DNA of 64,000 bases from Diprion similis (taxonomy: Eukaryota; Arthropoda; Insecta; Hymenoptera; Diprionidae): the NCBI RefSeq assembly GCF_021155765.1, contig NC_060116.1, positions 11,036,001 to 11,100,000 of the forward strand, given 5' to 3'. Shown here in pieces: positions 49,401 to 62,788 of the stretch (position 1 is the stretch's first letter; each line of letters starts with the position of its first letter). The translations under genes and the position numbers were made by a program. The notes under the pieces are model-generated. The model was not told the DNA's origin. It worked only from the letters and a program-made list of their open reading frames with translations, and searched no databases.

Positions 49401-52400
49401 TATCACGATTCATGAGTTCATTGTTTTAGATATTATGAAATTTGAAGTGAGCGAAGAAAATTCTGTTTCAAGGAAGAGCAGACTCTCTTGTACACCTCCA
49501 AGATATGATCCTTTCAAAACCGGTTCAAATTTTATAGAATCCCTTCGATAGTCGATAAGGGTGTGTGTGTTTTAAATTTTTTATTTGAATCTGTTTTAGT
49601 TTTAATTAAACATTGAAATCATGACGTGTAAAGAAATTTGGATACCCCTGAAGGTTTGTGGAAAATCAGCAAAACGTTAGTTTCTCAGATTTCTCGAAAA
49701 CTTTACCTTTTTTTACAGTAACTTTCATTGTGGAGCCGTATGTTTAGTTTAGAAACTATGAATTCCTTCTATTTTCGATCTTCCGTGAGATTAGATATAC
49801 ATATATGTTATATAAATATGCAATAATACTGTTTACTTAATTATCAAATTAGAGTTTTCTTATTTTTATAAACCTGTTCAATGGCACCCGAATTTTTGCA
49901 TCTTAGAATTTTCAAATTTACCTCAAACAGTTTCCAAGTTATATAGTCAACTGAAACTCAGACATTCTTAATTCAAAAATCTACAAAAAATTAAATATCT
50001 TCTTCTGTTAAGCGACAAGAAACGTTTCACAAACTTTGAATCTTTCTTGAGAAAGTCAGCTAGTTTTAGTCAGATCAATTACCCTCTAAACGGCCCGTAC
50101 AAATATATATCCCAAAAAAAGAAAAAAACATTTCACCTTAATTAAATCCGCAACGATTTTTCAGACCTCCGAGGATCCACAGCGCCTGCGGCGATAGTTC
50201 CACCGCGTATTTTAAACCTCTTTTTCATCAGGAGTAAAAGCTTTTCGCGTCCGACGTGCAAGAGGCGAGCACGGATACGTGGCTGTATTTACAAATTATT
50301 GTCCCGGGGACAGGTAACAAGTTCACCAGGCTTGCTCCAGCAGATTCGATCTGATCCGAAGTGCGACAACGTCGGATCCAATCAGCCTTCGAACCATTTC
50401 AAGTGGTCCGACTCACCTCAACTCTTTTCCACCGTCCGGTTCCCCACAGGCTGAAGGGGATGAATATATCCGACTTTCCCGCTTCACGGTTAGCTAGCAA
50501 AACTAGGATAGAAATATCGCTAATCGACGACCTCGTCGCAAACTTTCGTAACAGCTGTGATTAACTCCTGCGTTGTTTCCCTCGTCAATGTTTGCTCACG
50601 GCGATGAGATTCTTAACGTTGTTGTTCCCACCGTCGTTTTCACCGCAGCGCACAATCATTGTATTACACCTACGTCTATTTGCGTGCGTATAAACTCACC
50701 GTGTAACCATCGTACGTCCAGGAGCCGAACTTCATGAAGCAGGTCTGTTCGTCGAACGGAAAATACTCGACGTCTATCTCGCAAAATGACTTGTAGATAG
50801 CCGGAGGCTTCCAGACGACCTTCCCGGTGTGATGCAGAATCGCTTTCGTCATGATGGTCACCTCGTAGTTGCCGTCGGCGCTGAAAGTAACAGGAACAGC
50901 TTCACGTTTGTCTTTTTTTTCTATATTCGCCAACAACACTTACTCGCGAATTCGGTAAATCCCCCCCCCCCCCCCCCCCCCTTCCTCACCACCGCGATCA
51001 GCTTGGGGTGAATTCCAGAAGGCATAAAGAAATGCCCACCATCGTGCGAGCAGTAGTTTCGAGCAAAAGCCGCACGCCGGGTAATAAGAATTCAATAAAA
51101 TCTTGGGTCACGTATTAAGCTTTCAGATGGTCTGCCTGACTGGGTCTCCTCGCGGATGGCGTTCAGCTGCAGAGGAAAAAAGGACGGCCTCTGGACGAGG
51201 TGAAAGGGAAAGGGGCGCGGGGGTTGAGCTAGGATCGATACGGAGTGTGGGTACAGCTGCGAGTCCGGACCGCATCCCGCTATTTCTTAAAGCTGCAAGT
51301 GTGCCTTTTCTTTTTCTTTTTTTGCAGAAAGGGGCAGCGAGTCGAGGGGAAATGGCACGTGACCCAACCCAATTAAGATTGAGATGGTCGTAAATTTGAC
51401 CAAGTTATTACGCGGCTAAGTAAGGCTCGAGCTGCCTATAGACAGATTCGTGTAAATCAAGCGGTGGATTTCGCTGTCGCAAAGTCACTCTGGGTCGAAG
51501 ATTTTACAGACTGGTGATTAACGTTGCTGAACCGTATCGCGAAGAACTTGAGAATAGTTTTTTGCTGAAGAACGAATTGTAACGAAACTGTTGAATTATT
51601 GTCGAAACAGTAAAGGGGGACGATAGTTGGAAGACATGAAAATTGGCATGGCTTGTTGTGAGTCAGCATCGAGACGTGATTTAATCAGCACGAGTCAATG
51701 GGCCATGAATGCAACGGTGGACCTAAGATAGCGGAGAAATTTGAACGAGACGTGTATCGTTGAAGAATAAAGTAGCCCCACTCGCGATACCGCAGTGCTG
51801 GGAAAATCTACGCGTGACCTGCACCTTCAATGCCGAGCAATGGTGTAAGAATCTGGCATTTATTGAAGTTTATACTCTTTGTATTACAACGCATGTTCCC
51901 ACGATATTGCCGACTCGGATCTCTGAATTACTGACAGGAAATTGGAAATGATTGAAAATCATAAGCGCAGAGGAAAATTTGTAGGACAACGATGGTATCA
52001 TCTTGGAATTGATACCGCTCGTTTGTATCTCCTTGAAGTTTTCATCAGACCTGATGAAGGTCGAATGAAATATTGGTAGGTAGACATACACGGCTTAGAG
52101 ATAAAGTTAATTACCTTGAAAGAGTACAAATTGGCAATCGAGGGTAACCTGACAGGAGTGAAGCCTCGAGTTGAACCGAGAAACGAAATTGAGTTTTCAC
52201 CAACCGCCCGATAAAGCCTTCGCCGACAGTCGCTCGCCTCGGCAAAAAAGGAGTGCGAGCCTAAACTGAAGTTATTGATTTTAGAGAAGAGAGCGGCATA
52301 CCGTGACGCGTCTCCGGAGGCAAAGATGGCTCGCGAATTTTCCCTAGTTCGTATATCCATCAGGGATAAAAAGGTTTCAAACCAAGAGCCGGTTGATTAG

Positions 52401-53851
52401 CCGCAGCACTTTGTGCCACATCAGCGTCTGTTAAGCATCGGTCCACACATCGGTGAAGCTTCGCTCGTGTCCGAACGAAAGGACCATGTCAGCTATGATC
52501 CGCTTCTCCATCCACTCCAGGGGATGGACTTAAACACGAATAGCAACACGGATGACCAACCGCAAGTTAATCGGTGGCAAGAGTCAGTTGCCGGAGGAGC
52601 TATCTCAAACTCCGGTTTAAGCCCAGAATGCACGAAACAGTTCGGAACTGGCGAACCCTCGGAGGTCCGAATCCTGGCCGAGGGTGCGTCGTACCTTCGT
52701 CAGAGATGCGTAAACGCGCCAGATCGCGACTCAAGGCACGCCGGTTATCCATAAATTCTGATCCACCTTCCGCGGGGAAGAGTGAAAGGTTGAATGGAGC
52801 CAAAGGGTCCGACTAACCACTGATCGCCCGACCTTCCTCGCGTGACTCAGAGCTTTCGGCCAAGTCAGAGTTCGAAATGAAAATCAAACTTCGAAGACCA
52901 GTGAAATGCCAGTTTTGACATCAGCTTGACGAAAGTTGGAAGTCTAGCCGTCTATTTATCAAGGAATTCCTCCAAGGAATTCGGGTCCTCGTGTAACCCG
53001 TTACCGCATCTGCCAGTGAAGTCGAGGACCGAAACACGCTGTAAGGGGGTGAAAGCACTGCACGTAGAAAGCACACGCGCCTCGTTCGCAGGGTTCGAGA
53101 CGCGGGCGGAGGTCAGGGGGTGTAAAAGCTTCCAAGCAGCAACAGGGCGACTCCCTATTCGCTACTTGGTACTCGGTTCTTGGGCATATATTAGGCCAAC
53201 GTCACGCTGCCCGTATCGTCGCCGGCGTGTACCAAGACAGGTAGAAGGCACGGAGTTCTCCTTGCGGTGCGCATGGAGTAATAAGTTTTGCGTCTGCGTA
53301 TCCATCCATAATAATAAACTGAGAACATGCTACGAGGCCGCGGAGTCTGCAGGGCTGTTTGTTACAGAATATCTCATCTTATTCAGGGCTCTTCTAGCTC
53401 CCGGCTCGCGTCGCGCAGCTCTGAGGCCCATGGACCTTCTACATCGCTGAAATTTCCTTCACGTTTCAACGCTTCAGGGTATAATTTTAATACAATAATT
53501 ATAATGAAAGCGATAGTAATTTTAATCCATCTGCAACGCAGGTATATATTCGAATACGGGCGTGTCTATACGGATCGAAGCGTGAAAGTAAGTTCCAAGG
53601 GACATTATACCGCATAAAGATTGGTGTATTTGACTGATTTTTTTTCTTTCTTTCTTTCTTTTTTTTTTTTTCTTCTTCGCCAGTCAAATATACGGGGTCT
53701 TGTATGCTATCCAAACCAGACGACGCGACGGCTGCACGGGAAGGAAGTCAGGATCGATAAGTTATACTCTGGCAAATATTTCGCGCCAAGCTTCGAAGGG
53801 AGGATTCGTTCAATCCTGAAACATCCTACGCAGTGTCTTCTAGGTATATAT

Positions 53852-53913
<62 letters not shown>

Positions 53914-55684
53914 CAAGAGATTCTTGAGGTCAGCGTTTTATTCTCTGACGACGTCAGGCGCCGTTACTAAAACTGGGAAACGAGGCACTGCACAGGCGGC
54001 ATTAGAGAAGTGAATGTCGGAGATAAAAGAGCGAGGCAGAGTTCAAACTGGTTGGAGTTGAGTGCAGGGCTTAGTGAAGTAGGTTAAGATTAGTTTACTC
54101 GTTACTTTTGCCTCGGAGCGAATCGGTCATTCCAGAAAGAGGTTGAAAAACGCATAGCGTCGCAGCATATACGCGGAGTCCTGGGATCTCCGAGTGAAAG
54201 ATGAGATTTGAAATTTGTATTTCCCTCGCTGCGCCGTTTCTCTTGTTGTACCGTGTAGGTGCTAATGATGTTTGCGACCCTGCTGCATGTTTGATGATAT
54301 GCTCACGGGACGGAAGACGTCGTAAACAATTAAGGAACTAAGGTTTCCTAGTTCCGAGTTAAACAATTATCAAGATTTGCAGAGTCTGATGAGCACGAGT
54401 GTCGGGCTAATAATTAGGCGGAGTTGGATTTACTCCACTTATTTAATCCAAACTGCGGAAAACGTTTACCGACGGAATGAAAAGCTTCGGTATACGTCAA
54501 CTTTTGCAGTTCAACAAGCACAGCTAGCCTGCCTGAATCTAACCAACTAACTCCCTACAGACGTGTCTATCGTTTTTCCGTTCACTCACCCAGAATTCAC
54601 TAGCTATAGCGGGCAGGAGAATATCTACGATGAAAAAATTTAATCACCCTAACATTTTATTGCCACCACTTATACGAATATTCTATATACGAATATTCTA
54701 CGAAATTTAGGAACATGAGTAATATATGTTCAATGAGACTCTCAATGTTTATTTTACCGAAATGTATGTGGAAGTACATCTCGCAAATAGATTCGAATAT
54801 TGATAGAAATAAAAGACACATCTCCGCAACGCTGACACGATGATACTACGACGTACAGAGTAGAAATTTATTATTCCCGTCGCAGTAAACATTTACTCAC
54901 TCTTCTCCAATTCCAACAGTCTTATCTCTCAGACTCGATGAACTCGAAAAAATCCAAAAACATCGTGACGAACTTTACATGCGTTGTTTGCCGATCATTT
55001 TGACAAAAGCCATGGATGCTTGAATTTTCCAACACCTTCGCAGATCCTACACATAGATGCATCGGATTCCGCACTCACGTAAACTCTTATCACGTACGCA
55101 TAACGCACTGTCTAGACCTGAGACAGGCTAGCGATAGGGAATAGGTGCTGTACCGAATCTCTGTTCGTAACAGCCAAGAGGGTTCTGACCTCCATCTTGT
55201 CTTCTAGTTTCTGAATAAGAACCAGTTCATAGCAACAACAACGGGGTCTAATCTCCCGCTCCTGGGAACGACATAATAGGCATGTTTGGCTGGGTGTTAT
55301 TGTTCCAAGATGCCTCTACGCGAGAACAGTCGGAACCCTTCGAGGCAAAGTAAATTCCGAGGACGAATACACGCTGTTTGCATTGCTGACGTAACATCGC
55401 CACCTCGAGTTCCCTCATTACTCAATTGTTCCGAGATCCAAAATGTTGATGCGAGAAGTCTGACGACTGGCTTGAATTTTTTATCCTAATATTGTGAAAT
55501 CGCAAAGTGATTTTTGCCCTTGATCTTAGCAGTTCGAAGTCGAGTGATTCTAACGTAATTCTTTGGGTACTCACTTGTTGTAAAGAACGATGTCGGGAAG
55601 CCAGATGTGCTCCGATGGAACGTGAAGAGTGTCCACCCCGCCATAATCGTCCGGATTCCACTTCAGCTTGTAGTCATTCCACTC
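46488..55684 (-). CDS. nAChRalpha1: Nicotinic acetylcholine receptor alpha subunit, alpha1-like (N-terminal exons missing)
   Basis: Ligand-gated cation channel subunit of insect synapses. Minus-strand coding exons, 5' to 3': 55684-55575 (110 bp), 50880-50700, 48861-47920 and 46691-46488, joined with phases 2, 0, 0; stop TAA at 46490-46488. The 478 residues seen include loop-A '[10 protein letters not shown]', the Cys-loop (C-x13-C with 'FPFDEQTC'), loop-B 'SWTYDGY', loop-C vicinal cysteines '[10 protein letters not shown]' that define an alpha subunit, TM1 '[18 protein letters not shown]', TM2 '[13 protein letters not shown]', TM3, a long cytoplasmic loop with '[13 protein letters not shown]' and 'SPTFEKP', and TM4 '[17 protein letters not shown]'. 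The loop motifs and 'FRSPVTH' point to the alpha1 type; alpha2 is the main alternative. The signal peptide and the first ~75 residues were not found up to 64000, so the gene probably continues out of the window. Introns are 1.2, 1.8 and 4.7 kb. Confidence 0.92.
47542..47706. repeat. Decayed inverted-repeat element in receptor intron
   Basis: The left end 'gtgggggtgaaaacttggaa' and following 'ggatgaata' resemble the reverse complement of the right end (about 47665-47706: gggggtgaa, tggaa, ggatga, tatcg-aattt) with several mismatches. It is about 165 bp, non-coding and MITE-like, lying in the intron before the last receptor exon (46692-47919). Confidence 0.4.
48862..50699 (-). other. Receptor intron between Cys-loop exon and TM1-TM3 exon
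   Basis: 1.84 kb, AT-rich, donor 'ACG|gtgagt' and acceptor 'cag|GTGGAT' on the minus strand. No other exon recognised. Confidence 0.75.
50961..50981. repeat. Poly(C) tract
   Basis: 21 consecutive C residues on the + strand (poly(G) in the transcribed sense of the receptor gene), 80 bp upstream of the Cys-loop exon acceptor in transcript direction. Confidence 0.9.
53638..53676. repeat. (CTTT)n/poly(T) pyrimidine tract
   Basis: Pyrimidine-only run with four CTTT units, flanked by 10-bp inverted repeats 'tatttgactg' and 'cagtcaaata', so it may form a hairpin with a pyrimidine loop. Confidence 0.75.
53855..53910. repeat. (TA)n microsatellite
   Basis: About 56 bp uninterrupted TA, the longest in the window. 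Confidence 0.9.
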
Positions 55685-58600
55685 CTTGAACAAAAATATC
55701 AATAAGATTAATACCTCTTGGGATATCGGAGATTGAAAATCGTTATTTCTTTGAGAAATTTTTCGAGTGGAAAACTTGAGCAAAACACTCTGAGACCAGT
55801 GGATCAAAAGTTGGAGTTTTTAGGCCTCAAACTTTGGATATAGTTCGGGTGAAAAAGCAAGGGACAGATGAGCTGGATTAGAGAAGCTAAACTCCTATCT
55901 CGATCGCACGCTTCCACTTTTGCTACTATATAATGTTAATTTGATTAATCTTGCGTGAAAATTGGAAAACTCTGGATCCACTTTAGTTAGTCTAAGCAAA
56001 AGGAAGGTCGAAGATCACCCCGAAAGATAAGGTGTAAGCGCTTGTTTGAGCATTTACAAAAAACTTTCTATTCAAAGTTTTATCCTCGATGAGAAAAAAA
56101 AAAATTTCACGATCCTCATTGGGAGGGAATGAAAACGAATATAAACCAGACGGCGCTCAATGACAGTCGATTTCATCGCCATTACACACTAACCTGAGTG
56201 AAACCGAATTCTTTTGAAGGTTCTTTCGAACATAAATTGTAATTGTGATCAGAATTCGACTGACTTGCAATTTTTCTCTAAACGCGGGAAGAAAATTTTA
56301 TCCGCACCTGATTCGAAGACGACAGTTTCCGCCTAAAGGACAACATTTTCGAGTGAAAGTCACGTCATCCCCGAATCACATTAGTTTCAAATACTCGGAA
56401 GGGGCAATGAAAGAAAAAAAGGCGAGGCAACCAAGCAGAATCGTATTTCTATCACATTATTTGCAAGGAAGTACCGTCAGATGTCGACTTTCACCTCTCC
56501 GTTCGTTAATTTGATACGCAAATTTGATTGACGAAATGAAACATACGGCCTCGAGGGGCGAACCTAACGAGGCAAAATTCCGTTTCCCTCCATGCTCAAG
56601 CTGGTCAATCGTCCTAATATATGCCAGCCTAATTAACTGCCTGTCTTGTTGACGTCGAATGTTTCACGGTCGGGGATCCTCGTCCAGTTTTACATTACAT
56701 TAATTACTTTCCCAAATTCCTCATGTCATTTCCGCTATTTGGTGATTAATGTTCATTGGTAATAGAGAAAACCGGATCTGGTAGAAGGTTGCAGCCATTA
56801 TACATGAAGACTTTAATCCAGCACAGAGTCCAGCAAAAGTATTTCGAGCTCTTGTGGCCAGATTCCACTTCTCGCTCCCTGCAACTTTCAAAGGACAATT
56901 TTGCATTTTGAATCATAGAAAGCTGCCGCCCATTCTGCAAGAATTTGCAATTTTATGCGAAAGAGTGAAGGTTGGGGCGGTCGGCGTAGTGCTTATCTCC
57001 CTTTTCTCAATTTTCCGGTAAAAGTATAGGGAAATCTTGAGGGGTGAAAAGAGAAAGACGAAGATAGTCTCCGGAGGTTGATCCTTGAAAATTCGCACGC
57101 GACTGAAGTAGTGGCCTACTTAGCTCCAGAGAGAAGACAAAGAGCCGGCGTAGGCCGCGGAATTCGGGGACCTCGGATAACAAGGAGGGGAGAGAAGCCA
57201 ATATTTGAGATCTTGATGGCGTAGGACGTATTTATTTGTAAGTCTAAGAAGAGCCGCCGGAAGTCGCGGGCCCGTAGCGACATCGCGTATATTACCAGCG
57301 GGGTGAAAACAGGTTCGCTTCGAATCCCTGCCTGCAGTACGGTTTGGAATTTCAAAGGAACTGATATCGTCCCGCTCACTTGTTGACGACGAAATCCGGA
57401 TCGCAGAAAACTCGGCGAGAGAGTCGAGACCGAGACTGAAATGCGACGATGAGGGCTGCCGGAGGCTGTAGGGTGGAATTTGGCCGGGTAGTTGGTCTTT
57501 ATTGGCATACAGCGAGGAGCGCGTTTCTCACTCGTTCTCTCCTCCTCGAGTCGTGGCGAAATGTTTCGCTTCCTTTTGTCGTCCCTGGATGAAATTCCGC
57601 TCCGTCTTAACCTGCGGGGTGATTATTTCGACCGTTAAATCGGCTCGAATATTTACTGCGTTCCGAATTAAGAATATATTAATTCCACAGCTGACAGAGT
57701 AACACTAGGAGCTACTGATGCACGCAAGGAATTCTCGTATAGGCAGATTCAGATTTACGTTAATGTAAGAATAGACAGATCGGTGATGGTGGGGGTGTGA
57801 AAATGAAAAAGAATGGGGGAATAGGAGGGTCACAATGCCGAAATTTCAAAGACGCAAAATTCTGAAAAGCAGGAAGTTGAAAACTGGAAAGATCACAATG
57901 TAGATGGGTCAAAGTTCACGAAGCCAAATTAATGTCAAAGTGAACAAGAATATAGCAAGTTAAAACGCAAGTATAATAATCAGTCGACTTCTGACGATTT
58001 GTTATCACGGTTTCCTATACCTACGCCACCTTTCTAAATTTTGACTTTATGTATTTCGACTTTTTACATTTCAAGATTTTACGGAGAAAATTTTCGCATC
58101 TTTGAAAATTCGACATTGTAACTCTTCGCTATTTTCTAATCCTTCTGTTTTCTCAGTTTCATCGCTTTCCCAAAAGCAGTACGCAAGTGCTTGAACACAA
58201 ATAAAGTTACAAGTATAATATGTCTGATTTCTTGATTACAGCGACTTAACTCAAGCTGTATATATATTGTATAGTTTACATCAACTTACTGGCTACTTCG
58301 CAACGAACTACATTGCCAGTAGCTGATGGCACTCCACTTTTCTAATACCTTTTCCCCGATCGTTGTTTATTCGTTTTATTTTACTTCACTTCACACCCCC
58401 GGCAGCGAGGCCAGCTGCTGCGACACCTCGACTTTCGTCACCGAAAGGCGATATAAAGTTTTATCGTGGCCCTCGCGTTAAGTACCTCTCGGTAATCGTG
58501 ATCGGGAAAATTTCCATATCTCTCAAAGCTCTCAGATCCGGCTTATTGTTGGTTCGAGGCACTCTCTATAGAGCCTGCAGGCCTTGGGGTAGCAAAACTA

Positions 58601-61600
58601 TCTCTAGTCGAAAAGTCTAGTCGATAGCTGAAGAGTATCTTCCAGTGATCGTTTTCAATTCCACCTCTCACGAAACATCACACATTCAGCAGTTGTTGAC
58701 ATCTGTCAGCCGGAAGTCATGAGAGGCTCCAAATCAAGACTGACGTATATTTCGTACGCAATATACGACTTGGAGAAAAAAAATAAATAAATAATAAGCT
58801 CTTCTCATTCTGCGCGAATTTCCCTTTACACTCGCGAATTATATTTCCTGAAGCGTTAGTATAGTTATAGCCTCGCTGGCAAAAGGAATAAAGATTGTCA
58901 GTAAATTGTGAACGAAAACTTGATAACCGTGTCTGCACAACGATCTTGATATATTTCCACATTTTTCCACAATCGCAAAGTACGAAAACGAAAGGTCGAA
59001 AAAATAAATGAAACCGATTAAATCGTGAGAAAACGGCCGATTGGAACTGCCAAGCTGTTTCAGGGTTTCAGTCCAACTGTCTAATGTCCCAAAGGGTATC
59101 GGGGTTAAGTCATTCCGAGATACCGGCCAACTTCTTTGGGAGAATCGCAAACTCGACCCTGTCGGGTCGTTAACGAGTGGATTGGGGGCTCCGGCTGCGC
59201 GGTCTTGTTTCGAAGACTTTTCGATCGTCGAGTTTAAGGGGCGCCTGCCTTAACCTGCGGGGTCTTTCTTGATTCAGGTTGTTTCCATTCGTTGATTTGT
59301 TTGCTTCCACTCGCCTCCGTCGAACGATCCACTTCGAGAATTGTTTACCCTTCGGATGCTGGCAGGTTTGTAAAATCGTCTTTGCTTTCCACGATGATTC
59401 ACCATGATTTGAATTGATCGTTAGATAGGGGTTGCAGTCGCGATTTAGACGTCAGTTTGCCGCAAGGTCTCGTCTCTATAACACTAGATCCCTAGGGCTA
59501 GAGTCTAATTGAGAAACTATATCCGCGTCGTGTCCTTCCTTGTGGCTGAGGGGTGGGGGAAACCGAGAAGAAGGTACCTAATTAATAAACTTACCCAGCA
59601 GATGTTTCGGCTTAAACGCAGGCGTACGATAAACGTGATTAATCGACTCTGTGCTTGATTGATCGAGAGACGGATGTTGTCGCGGTTACGTACGCCGCAT
59701 ATCCTCTTCATCGTAGTTCCCTTGAAACGCGGCATGCGCGTAACTCAACCATTCAGCGATCAGAAGTGTGTTAAGCAAGTGCCAGAATCGTTGCCCCCGC
59801 GTATTGAATGAAGGAAAAATATCGACGACCTGCACGATGGTTGCGGATTCTTCCTCGGGCAGATCCAAATTCCGGAAGTATTCCCGCGCCTTTGTCTATT
59901 CCCCAACTCTTATCAACCTCTGAACAGTCACGACATTCCCAACTGATTCGGGAAGCTAACGAGTGTCAATCGAGAGAACGAATCCGGGGGCACGCCGGTG
60001 TTATCGAGGAAGAAAGCTCACGGGGAATGCGAAATAGAACATGCCGAGAGGGAGAAACGGACGTAAAAACGTCTCGGTAGGTACGTGTTCGTTATACGAG
60101 GCGCGGGGGTTGAAATTGAGGGGGTGAGATAGCTCAGATCGGATTATATCGGTGCGGGAATCACGCGGTGCGTCTGCGTCTGTTGCACACACGTGTGGCA
60201 TGTACACGAGGGTGTAAGTGTGACAGTCGATAAATTTTTGCGGAAAAACGAGAAAACTAAAGTTTATTGTAGAGGGCTTGGCTTTCGACATCCCGGCACA
60301 TAGCGCCCCTCTCAAACGCTCTCGAATACCTTCTCTCGCCTCGTTTCTTCCAATCCCGCCAATTTTCTCTCACCACCGTTTCGAGATAAATGAAACTAAG
60401 CGAGCCTTTTTCTCTTTTATATCTATATGTGTGTATAGGTATCATACAGTATGTATAGTGTGTATACTTTGCCCGCCAGGTTCACTATCAAATTTTAAAT
60501 TGGTGATAAAGAATCCATAAAATTTTTCCTTTTATATACAGCCTTCTTCTGATCGTTTTTTATTTCTTCATTTTTGATTCGCCGAAAAAAAAGGATACTG
60601 CACCAGGAATTGGAGCGAATTTAAAAATCCGGAAAGCCTTGCGAAAGCGAACGCGAATGATCAACCGGTGAAAATATATCACGTAAAAGTATAAAAATCG
60701 TTCCGCATCGTCGGAATTTAAATTGGAATTAACGTGTATCATGAATGTCAGAGTTGAAAACAAATCCGGGCAGGTCGAACCGCGTGATTTTATTGCCGAT
60801 ATTTGCATGCAAACAACGTTCGATGGGAGCGGAGTTTTATTTCCATCGATCATTGATCCCACTTCCTGAAACGTTTCGCTATATACATATACTTACTTAT
60901 ATCCGCGTGTAATTGATATTTGGCACAATTTGAAGAATAAAAAATAACGTCGTACAACAGCGTGAAGTGTGGCATCAAGCGTCACGTGATTGGACGTAAA
61001 AAAGGACGGATGGAAGCTTTGCTTCCGCGTCAATGCTCGCACGCAAATTCTGTAGTAGCAGACAATACGGTTTTCAGCCGGTTTACGTACACCTTGTCTC
61101 TCGGAAAGTGAGATCCTGCGTTAAATTCAGGGGGATGAGATAATCTGCAGGGGGAGGACCGGGTGTTATTCCGCCAACTGCTACTCGCTCCGCGGCTTGT
61201 ACATCGTCTCGGCGTAGCTGCTGCCAGCTGCCAATTTCGACACCCCCGGTATCAGCGCTCAGCTTTTGAGTAATATGTATATGAAATCCCCGTGTACCGT
61301 TTATACCGTGAGACTCTTTCATACAGAGTTAATTTATCGCGTACAGTGAACCCGGATGAAAACTTATACCACATTTCGCAGCCCCCTTTATCAACCCTTG
61401 ATTACCCCAAGTCGATCCCTCCGATTTGATTTTTTTTAATATGTTATAGTAGACTGAAAACTACGCGACAAGTATTTTTTTTTCGTTTTTTGTTTGCCAT
61501 TAGACACTTTAAGGGGGTGAAACCGCCCTCCAAAGTAAGGAATGTCAAGGGGTGATTTGGCAGTTATCTTGTTTTTTAATTGAGAAAATTACATTTTTTG

Positions 61601-62788
61601 TTTATCGTTATGAGAAAACTTTTCCAGTTGGATTTTCGATTGTTGGATTAAATAATATTATGTACTTGTGAGTGACCACCTGGATTATTTTTCTGTACAA
61701 AATTAACAACTGTCATAAGATAAAAATTACTTTTATGTTATTAATTTGGATCAGGGAAGCTGTTCGCGTGAACTGGTGAAATGATTAGGCATACAAAAAA
61801 GTGGGATGTATCAATTGAACGATTTTTAAGCGTTTGATAAAACCATCGGGAAATAGTGAACAAATTCTCATATTCACCAGCGAACAAATATTATTATCCG
61901 AGGGTAAGAATATATTCACATGTTCACTGATTTACAATTCAAATGGATCCCAGCAGACGTATTGATTACGTCACAACCTGTACATCGTATCGAATTAACC
62001 GACGTGTCCCGGAGAGCAACAAATCCTTCGTATCCGTTGGAGTAAATGAAAAATAATATCAATCGTTCCAACGAAGGAAGAAAAAAGCAAGGATAACCCA
62101 TTCAGGAAAACATATTACATACAAAATTGTTATCTCATATAATCTTATCTCGACTTTGAGCAGTTAGGGATCACGTACTATTTATATTTCCGAAAGATCA
62201 ACAACACTGATACAGACACGGACTCACCTTGCTCAGTCTTCGCAACTTCAAAACACACATATGTAAACACACTGGCTTCAGTTTTGCCCCTCGAGTCACA
62301 GTGAGCGGACGCAACTCGATCTTGTTGGGGTAACTATTTGCGGCGTGTTCGGTATTCGCGTACGAGTGGAAACATGAATTGACCGCAATTCTCGGCCTTT
62401 CGCATTTCGAGTGGTAGCTGTTCCAAATCTTCGGAGTGAATTGAGGAAAATAATTTGTGTGTACCCTTAAATTTTGCCGATCTTTTTCTGCGGTTTCTAA
62501 TTTTCTATTTCCTTCAACCCGCTGAAACGCTTCGTTCGGTTTTGGTAGAGATCATCGGAACTGTGTGTGGTTCAACTCGGTGTTTTTTATATCGTGAGAG
62601 TGATTATTAGCGACGGTTTAACTGATGCCAACTTTCCGTAATAATAATTATATAAATTCGCAATTAAATCGAACAGCTGAGTTTGAAATGTGGTGAAAAT
62701 TTATGCTCGTGATGTGCAGTGCATCCGATCAAGTCGACGTACTCGCGAGGGGAAAAGACACAGGAAACTCTCCCCGCAGGAGCTGACA
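55685..62788. other. Non-coding DNA upstream of the receptor exons
   Basis: I searched for the conserved upstream receptor exons (the small 'TTN-W-[VL]-E' exon and the 'RLYDDLL' exon) on the minus strand and did not recognise them. Apart from a decayed inverted repeat (57831-58120) nothing can be supported. It is probably the next receptor intron. Confidence 0.55.
57831..58120. repeat. Decayed inverted-repeat element
   Basis: 'cacaatgccgaaatttcaaa' and following 'gacgcaaaatt' (57831-57861) match the reverse complement of 58090-58120 (acaatg-tcgaa-tttcaaagatgcgaaaat) with a few mismatches. Internal sequence is AT-rich and non-coding. A G-rich flank at 57786-57820 resembles the end of the element at 47542, so the two may belong to one family. 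Confidence 0.45.

Larger units (their letters stand above)
50881..55574 (-). other. Large receptor intron (4.7 kb)
   Basis: Lies between the 110-bp loop-A exon and the Cys-loop exon; splice sites 'AA|gtgagt' and 'ttcag|CGCC' on the minus strand. It contains poly(C) at 50961, a T/CTTT tract at 53638 and (TA)n at 53855. A 174-codon plus-strand frame (52926-53450) is not supported by any motif. Confidence 0.7.

Noticed and set aside
52926-53450. 174-codon plus-strand frame inside the receptor intron
   Set aside because: No recognisable domain; lies in an intron of the opposite strand and has no supporting start context or downstream exon.
62228-62260. Minus-strand mini-exon 'MCVLKLRRLSK' ending at a strong donor
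   Set aside because: It is tempting as a receptor first exon, but it is not a signal peptide and no connecting exon was found.
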